A DNA stretch of 6,043 nucleotides from Balneolales bacterium (lineage in GTDB: Bacteria > Bacteroidota > Rhodothermia > Balneolales > Natronogracilivirgulaceae): NCBI GenBank assembly GCA_007131625.1, contig SLQC01000231.1, positions 1 to 6,043 on the forward strand, given 5' to 3'. The notes under the pieces are model-generated. The model was given only the letters and a program-made list of their open reading frames with translations, ran no database searches and was not told the origin of the DNA. Below, one piece after another: positions 1-4,635 of this stretch. The translations under genes and the position numbers were made by a program. Numbering within the stretch: the stretch's first letter is position 1; the number at the start of each line of letters is the position of its first letter.

Positions 1-465
1 ACCGAGATACCCTTTTTCGTATGCCTGGTCTATGGCAGCCTGCATTTTATAGACAAAGGGGCGGTATTCTCCACGGATATAGACATAGATGGTAGCTACC
101 TGCATGGCGTAACTGGCGATGATCGCACCTTCGATAAAAATGTGCGGATTAAATTCAAAAATTTTGCGATCCTTAAAGGTACCCGGCTCCGACTCATCCC
201 CGTTGCAGGCCAGATAACGAGGTTTCCCATCGGGAGGAGGCATAAAAGACCACTTCAGTCCGGCACTAAATCCGGCCCCGCCCCGGCCGCGGATATTGGC
301 TTCTTTCACTTCGTCAATGACCTCTTCAGGAGTCCATTTTTTCTGATTCTGTAAAACCGACTTCAGTGCCTGGTAGCCGTTGTTTTTCTCATAGACGGAG
401 ATGTCATGAAGATTATCAATTGCGGGAAGCAAAAGGGGACTATATGATTTCCAATCGTAGGACAT
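1..465 (-). CDS. nuoF: NADH-quinone oxidoreductase subunit F (NADH-binding 51 kDa subunit), 3' part missing
   Basis: This is the first 155 codons of the complex I subunit that binds NADH and FMN and oxidises NADH on the cytoplasmic arm; the gene continues beyond the left edge. The translation shows the glycine-rich FMN loop RGRGGAGFSAGLKW at residues 59-72 and the nucleotide-site motif CNGDESEPGTFKDR at 87-100, followed by a family-typical helix beginning PHIFIEGA at 107. The family is usually about 430-450 residues, so roughly two thirds, including the cysteines for the N3 [4Fe-4S] cluster, lie outside the window. The ATG at 463-465 follows the nuoE stop after a single base, so the two genes are very probably translationally coupled and NuoE and NuoF act as partners in the NADH module. 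No Shine-Dalgarno sequence is seen. The frame is intact to the edge. Confidence 0.96.
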   Translation of the reverse strand, partial: MSYDWKSYSPLLLPAIDNLHDISVYEKNNGYQALKSVLQNQKKWTPEEVIDEVKEANIRGRGGAGFSAGLKWSFMPPPDGKPRYLACNGDESEPGTFKDRKIFEFNPHIFIEGAIIASYAMQVATIYVYIRGEYRPFVYKMQAAIDQAYEKGYLG

Positions 466-466
466 C

Positions 467-1012
467 TTAATTTTCAGATCCGTTTACGTGTTGTGGCATT
501 TTATTGGATTCGAATTCAGGTGACTTGCCAGCTTTGAGGTCTTCAATCAACTGGTCAATTTTCTCTGTGGTGAGATGATTGACAAATTTGTCATTGGTTA
601 CCTGAAGCATCGGTGCGTATCCGCAAGCTCCGAGACATTCGACTGACTGAAGGGAGAATAAACCGTCTTCTGTTGTTTCACCAGTTTTGATACCCAGTTT
701 ATTTTCCAGATAGTGGAGCATATCGTATCCGCCGCAGGCATGGCAGCTCAGACAGGTACATACATCCAGTACATGTTTGCCCTTAGGTTTCTCATATAAC
801 TGTGTGTAGAATGTGACCACACCGTGAATATGCGCTTCGGGGATATCCATGGTCTGCGAGACCAGTTTCTGAACATCCGGATCTGTATGGCCGAACTTAT
901 CCTGTGCATACCAAAGTACCGGCAACACCGCCGCTTGTACTTCCGGATATTTTGAAATCAGTTTTTTTATTTCCTTGAGATCGTTAGCATCGAATATATA
1001 GGTATCTGACAT
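467..1012 (-). CDS. nuoE: NADH-quinone oxidoreductase subunit E (24 kDa [2Fe-2S] subunit)
   Basis: A 181-residue thioredoxin-fold ferredoxin subunit of the NADH module, carrying the [2Fe-2S] cluster N1a next to the FMN of NuoF. The N-terminal helical part contains the typical HIHGVVTFYTQ stretch at 61-71. Expected cluster ligands by family spacing are C85 and C90 (C-x4-C) and C126 and C130 (C-x3-C, in ECLGACGYAPML). The first ligand pair sits in VCTCLSCHACGG and so carries two extra cysteines, C87 and C93. A polar tail after about residue 163 looks non-conserved. The ATG at 1010-1012 is 2 bases after the nuoD stop, and the stop is 1 base before nuoF. Function is assigned from family resemblance and operon position, and I am very confident of the identity. 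Confidence 0.97.
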   Translation of the reverse strand: MSDTYIFDANDLKEIKKLISKYPEVQAAVLPVLWYAQDKFGHTDPDVQKLVSQTMDIPEAHIHGVVTFYTQLYEKPKGKHVLDVCTCLSCHACGGYDMLHYLENKLGIKTGETTEDGLFSLQSVECLGACGYAPMLQVTNDKFVNHLTTEKIDQLIEDLKAGKSPEFESNKMPQHVNGSEN

Positions 1013-1014
1013 AA

Positions 1015-2307
1015 TTACTTATCTGAATCTCCCATAACCGGATCCATTCCACCGATAATCACTACCGTATCGGCTATCATTTCTCCGTCAAGTATTGTTT
1101 CCAGTCCCTGCAGATTGCTAAAGGACGGGGATTTGATTTTCAATCGCCAAGGATGGCCGGTTCCGTCACTTTGAATATAGAATCCAAGTTCGCCTTTCGG
1201 TGCTTCAATCGCGTGATAGCTTTCGGCGCCTGCAGGTGGACAGACTCCCGTGTCAGTCATCATAAAATCGTGAATCAGCCCCTCCATCGAGTAGTAAACC
1301 TCGTCTTTGGACGGGTAGCTTTTTTTTGCGTCATCAACCCGAATAGGACCTTTTTGAGGCATTTTCCTGAAACACTGTTCAATAATGCGGATTGATTCGG
1401 CCATTTCTTCCATCCTGCAGTAGTAGCGAGCTAGATTGTCACCTTCGGTGCGGGTGGGAACCTCGAAGTCGATCTGGTCGTAGTGGAGGTAAGGCTCAAA
1501 TTTCCGAATGTCATAAGCAATACCGGTAGCGCGAAGTGACGGCCCGGCGAGTCCTGTGTCAATGGCATCTTCATGACCAATCGTCCCGATTCCTTCATTC
1601 CGTTCGACAAAAATCCGGTTGCGGTCGAGCAGTTTGTGCCAACCTTTCAATTCATCGGGAAATTTCCGGACAAATTTCCGGATTTTCTCAATGGAGGTTG
1701 GAGTCAGATCGCTAGTCAATCCACCGATGCGGGAGTGGGAAACCGTAAATCGGTGACCGGCCACTTCGTCAAAAATGTCATATATCTTTTCCCGTTCCCG
1801 GAAAGTCCAGATGAAATAAGAGATGGCACCTGCGTCCATGACCAGGGTTCCCAGCCATAAAAGATGTGAAGATATACGAGCTAACTCACAGCATATCATA
1901 CGAATATAGCTTGCGCGCTCCGGGATGGTAATATGTGTGATCCGTTCGACAGCCATGCAGAAGGCGACATTATTGCTGTAGGGGGAGAGGTAATCCATAC
2001 GGTCGGTATACGGCATGAATTCCTGATAAGTCTTGTTTTCGGCCATTTTTTCGATGCCGCGATGCAGGTAGCCGGTATCGAGTCGGCATTTGGTGATCAT
2101 TTCACCATCAAGTTCCATGAGAACACGCAACACACCATGGGTGGCGGGGTGCTGGGGACCCATATTCAGGGTCATGCGGGTCGCCAGTGGATCGCTTTTA
2201 TCAATTTCGATCGTTGCGTGTTTGTCTTCGAGACTTTTATAGATCGCTTCCTGGTGCTCTTTGAAAAAAGTCGGTTTGTTGCGGGATATTTTCTGTTCAA
2301 AATCCAT
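1015..2307 (-). CDS. nuoD: NADH-quinone oxidoreductase subunit D (49 kDa subunit)
   Basis: A 430-residue complete subunit of the peripheral arm that, with NuoB, forms the quinone-binding pocket. It is related to [NiFe]-hydrogenase large subunits. Visible landmarks are NMGPQHPATHGVLR at 48-61, YTDRMDYLSPY at 100-110, HSRIGG at 191-196, PTRTEGD at 284-290, and a C-terminal block from DGTGHPWRLK (381-390) to MDPVMGDSDK. H57 and Y106 have the same spacing as the quinone-head-contacting His and Tyr of this family (His38 and Tyr87 of the Thermus subunit), so the site looks intact. The first 40 residues are a variable N-terminal extension. The last residue is Lys where the family nearly always ends in Arg. 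nuoD is separate from nuoC, with a 9-base gap, unlike the fused nuoCD of enterobacteria and many Bacteroidales. Confidence 0.98.
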   Translation of the reverse strand: MDFEQKISRNKPTFFKEHQEAIYKSLEDKHATIEIDKSDPLATRMTLNMGPQHPATHGVLRVLMELDGEMITKCRLDTGYLHRGIEKMAENKTYQEFMPYTDRMDYLSPYSNNVAFCMAVERITHITIPERASYIRMICCELARISSHLLWLGTLVMDAGAISYFIWTFREREKIYDIFDEVAGHRFTVSHSRIGGLTSDLTPTSIEKIRKFVRKFPDELKGWHKLLDRNRIFVERNEGIGTIGHEDAIDTGLAGPSLRATGIAYDIRKFEPYLHYDQIDFEVPTRTEGDNLARYYCRMEEMAESIRIIEQCFRKMPQKGPIRVDDAKKSYPSKDEVYYSMEGLIHDFMMTDTGVCPPAGAESYHAIEAPKGELGFYIQSDGTGHPWRLKIKSPSFSNLQGLETILDGEMIADTVVIIGGMDPVMGDSDK

Positions 2308-2316
2308 TAAGTGTGA

Positions 2317-2820
2317 TCAGTCATGATCGGGGGTTGTATTGGGCAGTTCCAGAGAACCGGGAACACCCAGCAGAGGAAATTCTTTGCGGAGAGGGAAGTA
2401 TTTGAAATCTTCCGGCAGAAAGATGCGTCGGAGATCGGGATGCCCATTGAACCGGATACCGAACATGTCGTAGACCTCTCGTTCGTTCCAGTTGGCGCTT
2501 TTCCAAATATCGGTGACTGTAGGCAGAACTGGCTGCTCTTCATCCACATAGACTTTAAGGAAAAATCGTTGCTGGTCGCGAAGGGAGATCATATGATAGA
2601 AGACTTCGAAACGGTCCTCAGAAGTAAACCGGTCGGCTCCGAAAACATCATTCAGATAAATAAAATGCAATTTGTCCTTCATAAAACGGCATGTTTCATG
2701 AAGCCGGTTTCTGTTGATCCTCAGCAGGGGGTAGCAATACTCCTCATAGACTTCCAGGAGATCATCCCCCAAAAATTCCTGGATGCCATTCAACGAAGTG
2801 TTTTTGATTTTGGAACTCAT
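2317..2820 (-). CDS. nuoC: NADH-quinone oxidoreductase subunit C (30 kDa subunit)
   Basis: A 167-residue peripheral-arm subunit without cofactor that packs against NuoD and stabilises the quinone-proximal part of complex I. The family signature is clear in the C-terminal half: WNEREVYDMFGI at 111-122, GHPDLRRIFLPEDF at 126-139 and PLRKEFPL at 143-150. The N-terminal half (about 10-90) is the usual divergent alpha/beta region. Length is normal for a stand-alone NuoC. The ATG at 2818-2820 lies 9 bases after the nuoB stop with no Shine-Dalgarno match in between (the gap reads TCCCTATTT), and the gene stops 9 bases before nuoD. No anomaly seen. Confidence 0.97.
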   Translation of the reverse strand: MSSKIKNTSLNGIQEFLGDDLLEVYEEYCYPLLRINRNRLHETCRFMKDKLHFIYLNDVFGADRFTSEDRFEVFYHMISLRDQQRFFLKVYVDEEQPVLPTVTDIWKSANWNEREVYDMFGIRFNGHPDLRRIFLPEDFKYFPLRKEFPLLGVPGSLELPNTTPDHD

Positions 2821-2829
2821 AAATAGGGA

Positions 2830-3312
2830 TTATTTGTCGAGCTGCAGGGTTTGTTCTTCCCTGATCTTGTCCTGGATTTTCATGATGGCGTTGATTACCG
2901 ATTCCGGGCGCGGGGGACAGCCGGAAATATATAAATCCACAGGCAGAAAATTATCAACTCCCTGGACAACGCCGTAACATCGGTGCATTCCACCAGTGGA
3001 AGCACAGGCCCCCATAGCGATACACCATTTCGGATCGGGCATCTGGTCCCAAACCCGGCGGATGGCGTGCGACATCTTATAGGAACACCATCCAGCGACG
3101 ATCATGACATCGCTCTGACGGGGTGAAAAGCGGAATACTTCCGATCCAAATCGGGCGGCATCGTATTTCGGGCCGGCAAATGCCATCATCTCGATAGCAC
3201 AGCAGGCCAGTCCCATGGGCATCGGCCAGACGGCGTTGGACCGTCCCCATTTGGTTAGGGCGTCGATTGTAGTAGTGAAGAAGCCTTCACCCATAACACG
3301 ATCAAGACTCAT
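2830..3312 (-). CDS. nuoB: NADH-quinone oxidoreductase subunit B (PSST subunit, cluster N2)
   Basis: A 160-residue subunit that carries the [4Fe-4S] cluster N2, the last electron carrier before quinone. Expected ligands are C37 and C38 (GLACCAIEMM), C103 (MGACASTGG) and C132 (ISGCPPRPE); each is exactly 26 less than Cys63, 64, 129 and 158 of the E. coli protein, so all four are present. Further cysteines at 76 (AGWCSYKM), 97 and 112 appear typical of one branch of the family. The frame stays open upstream to 3420, but that would put 95 coding bases inside nuoA with no family resemblance. I therefore choose the ATG at 3310-3312 (MSLDRVMGEGF), 13 bases after the nuoA stop. No Shine-Dalgarno sequence is seen. 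Confidence 0.97.
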   Translation of the reverse strand: MSLDRVMGEGFFTTTIDALTKWGRSNAVWPMPMGLACCAIEMMAFAGPKYDAARFGSEVFRFSPRQSDVMIVAGWCSYKMSHAIRRVWDQMPDPKWCIAMGACASTGGMHRCYGVVQGVDNFLPVDLYISGCPPRPESVINAIMKIQDKIREEQTLQLDK

Positions 3313-3325
3313 AATAAACAGAAAA

Positions 3326-3715
3326 TTAGTAACTTGATTTTTTAGCCCGGGAGTGTACCAAATCCCAGTCAAAGGTCCCTTTCCGGAGTGTATAGAGCAA
3401 GCCCAGAAAGAGTATTCCAATAAATAACATCATTGACCAGAACGTTCCAGCTCCGAATTCCTGATACCGGACTGCCCACGGATAGATGAAGACCACTTCA
3501 AGATCAAACACGATAAATTCCATGGCTATGATATAAAAGCTGACAGAATAGCGATCTCTTGCCTGCCCAATGGGATCCATCCCGCTTTCATAGGCACCGA
3601 GTTTGTTCGAGTTTGGTCGGTTCGGACCCAAAACATGGGACAGCACGATAAAACTTACAGCCAGGATTATCGCAAGGCATATAAGCAGTAAAATGGGTAT
3701 GTATTGTTCTAACAT
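3326..3715 (-). CDS. nuoA: NADH-quinone oxidoreductase subunit A (membrane subunit)
   Basis: A 129-residue integral membrane subunit at the junction of the peripheral and membrane arms of complex I. Three hydrophobic segments are visible, at about residues 6-29, 58-79 and 90-110, the usual topology. The loop after the first helix holds KLGAYESGMDPIGQARDR (38-54), the conserved segment that lines the quinone channel. The second helix contains FDLEVVFIYPW (70-80) with D71 and E73, matching the conserved acidic pair Asp79/Glu81 of E. coli. It is the first gene of the operon. The ATG at 3713-3715 gives MLEQYIPILLL, a normal family start, and the bases before it are A/T-rich with no Shine-Dalgarno sequence. 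Confidence 0.97.
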   Translation of the reverse strand: MLEQYIPILLLICLAIILAVSFIVLSHVLGPNRPNSNKLGAYESGMDPIGQARDRYSVSFYIIAMEFIVFDLEVVFIYPWAVRYQEFGAGTFWSMMLFIGILFLGLLYTLRKGTFDWDLVHSRAKKSSY

Positions 3716-3750
3716 TGCAGAATTTTTAACAAGACGTTTATTCGGCCCTA

Positions 3751-3779
3751 AAATTACTTCCGATATGCGCTAATGTCAA
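3751..3779 (-). promoter_or_regulatory. Probable promoter of the nuo operon
   Basis: Reading the minus strand, TTGACA (3779 to 3774) is a perfect -35 hexamer. After 17 bases comes TAATTT (3756 to 3751) as the -10. The same -10 region, TAATTTTA, also fits the TAnnTTTG element described for Bacteroidota primary sigma factors in 7 of 8 positions. A start near 3744 would give an untranslated leader of about 28 bases before the nuoA ATG. Upstream on the same strand lies an A/T-rich stretch including T8A5 at 3805-3817, which could aid polymerase binding. This is a sequence match only; no transcript evidence is available. Confidence 0.65.
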
Positions 3780-3930
3780 TCTAATCAGACAACCGATAAA
3801 CAGGTTTTTAAAAAAAAGGGGCTCGAGTGTTTTTTCCGAAGTTGTCCCGATGTTTTTTTATTCAAAAAGAATTACAATTAATCTTCAGCTGTTTAAGTGA
3901 ACGAAAAAAATAGTTATCTTAACTGGTTAC

Positions 3931-3999
3931 ATGGAAGGTACTTTTTTATTTTTTGATTCCGTTATGAAGCTGATGTTTACGGGATTAAAGCAGGCATAA
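3931..3999 (+). other. Possible 22-codon leader ORF upstream of the BFN gene
   Basis: An ATG at 3931 opens a frame of 22 codons, MEGTFLFFDSV followed by MKLMFTGLKQA, ending at TAA 3997-3999. That is 11 bases before the GTG and 23 before the TTG start candidates of the next gene. It is in a different frame, so it is not an N-terminal extension. No Shine-Dalgarno sequence precedes it, and no attenuator-like run of a single amino acid codon is present. In an A/T-rich spacer such a frame easily arises by chance, so this is a candidate only. Confidence 0.15.
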
Positions 4000-4010
4000 A
4001 CTCTTAACAA

Positions 4011-4631
4011 GTGTGTGCAATTTTGAACAAGATTCAAATGGACATATTAGGATTATCGACCAGCCCCAGCAGTGGGGGGGCGTATGCGCTGATTCTAAAT
4101 GAAACAGAAGGAAAGAGGCGGCTGCCGATCATTATCGGTACTTTTGAAGCTCAGGCTATCGCTCTGGAACTTGAAAATATCAAACCACCCAGGCCCATGA
4201 CCCATGACCTGATGCGAAATATAATCCAGAGTTTCGACACCTTTGTCAAAGAAGTCTATATCAACGAATTGAAGGAAGGTACATTCTATGCTCAAATAGT
4301 CTATGACAACAACGGTGATTCTCTGACACAGGACTCCAGACCCAGTGATGCTATTGCATTGGCTATCCGGTTTAACGCACCCATTTTCGTGTCTGACCAT
4401 ATAATTGAAGAGGCCGGTATCGAATCCGATCCCCATACAGAACAGCAGGAAGATGATGCTGCAGTCGCCGGCACTGAAAGTCCGTCCGCTCATTCCGGCG
4501 AAGCCTCACCGCCTACCAGCAGAGAGAGTCGAATTAAAATGCTGGAAAAGAAACTGACCACGGCTATAGCCGAAGAAGATTATGAAAAGGCGGCCAAAAT
4601 CAGGGATGAATTGAACCGCCTCAAAGGATAA
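4011..4631 (+). CDS. Bifunctional nuclease (BFN/DUF151) domain protein with C-terminal UVR motif
   Basis: A protein of up to 206 residues. The BFN/DUF151 domain spans about 8-137, with family landmarks RRLPIIIGTFEAQAIALELE (36-55), RPMTHDLM (61-68), EGTFYAQI (89-96), DSRPSDAIALA (108-118) and APIFVSDH (123-130). An acidic, Ser/Pro-rich linker (about 138-170) leads to a UvrB/UvrC-type UVR motif at 173-206 with the typical EEDYEKAAKIRDEL core, a helical hairpin used for protein contacts. Plant members of the BFN family have reported DNase and RNase activity; the role of bacterial members is unclear, and nuclease action here is inference. The outermost start is GTG 4011, with an in-frame stop at 4005. 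TTG 4023 gives MNKIQMDILGLS, closest to family N-termini, and ATG 4038 would trim the first strand. No clear Shine-Dalgarno sequence supports any of them. bshC follows after 4 bases. Confidence 0.93.
   Translation: MCAILNKIQMDILGLSTSPSSGGAYALILNETEGKRRLPIIIGTFEAQAIALELENIKPPRPMTHDLMRNIIQSFDTFVKEVYINELKEGTFYAQIVYDNNGDSLTQDSRPSDAIALAIRFNAPIFVSDHIIEEAGIESDPHTEQQEDDAAVAGTESPSAHSGEASPPTSRESRIKMLEKKLTTAIAEEDYEKAAKIRDELNRLKG
4623..4628 (+). promoter_or_regulatory. Shine-Dalgarno-like site that sets the bshC start
   Basis: AAAGGA, embedded in the last two sense codons of the BFN gene, lies 7 bases before the TTG at 4636-4638. It is the only well-placed ribosome-binding site I see in the window. Together with the absence of any ATG in this frame before position 5230, it supports TTG as the bshC start and translational coupling to the upstream gene. 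A chance match in Lys-Gly codons cannot be excluded. Confidence 0.5.
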
Positions 4632-4635
4632 TATT

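Larger units (their letters stand above)
3716..4010. other. Divergent intergenic region between nuoA and the BFN gene
   Basis: This 295-base stretch separates the leftward nuo operon from the rightward BFN-bshC pair and must hold promoters for both. The nuo promoter occupies its left end. The rest is A/T-rich with many homopolymer runs: T5A8 at 3805-3817, T6 at 3830-3835, T7 at 3853-3859, A7 at 3904-3910, and T6 at 3942-3947 and 3949-3954. For the rightward genes I find only weak promoter candidates: TACAAT at 3873-3878 without a good -35, and TATCTT at 3915-3920 with TTTAAG 17 bases upstream. No tRNA, terminator hairpin or long repeat is apparent. A 22-codon open frame at 3931-3999 is listed separately. 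Confidence 0.7.

Noticed and set aside
142..354. Plus-strand frame of 70 codons near the left edge
   Set aside because: It is antisense to nuoF, whose FMN and NADH motifs are clear on the minus strand.
1933..2310. Plus-strand open frame antisense to the 5' part of nuoD
   Set aside because: nuoD is unmistakable on the other strand, and the antisense translation has no recognisable motif. The same applies to the frames at 1153-1395 and 1573-1860.
2323..2826. Open frame of 167 codons on the plus strand, fully antisense to nuoC
   Set aside because: It is a mirror frame of a well-supported nuoC; its translation resembles no family I know and no ribosome-binding site precedes it.
3313..3420. Upstream extension of nuoB, starting at 3420 inside nuoA
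   Set aside because: The extra 36 residues have no resemblance to NuoB N-termini and would overlap nuoA by 95 bases; the ATG at 3312 fits the family.
3853..3868. T-run followed by A-run that could fold as a hairpin (TTTTT, ATTC loop, AAAAA)
   Set aside because: An all-A/T stem lacks the G/C-rich base of an intrinsic terminator, and no gene ends here.
3912..3924. Perfect short inverted repeat AGTTA-TCT-TAACT upstream of the BFN gene
   Set aside because: Five-base arms in A/T-rich DNA are expected by chance; there is no second copy or known operator match.
4095..4493. Minus-strand open frame of 132 codons inside the BFN gene
   Set aside because: It lies opposite a strongly conserved BFN domain and has no recognisable features.
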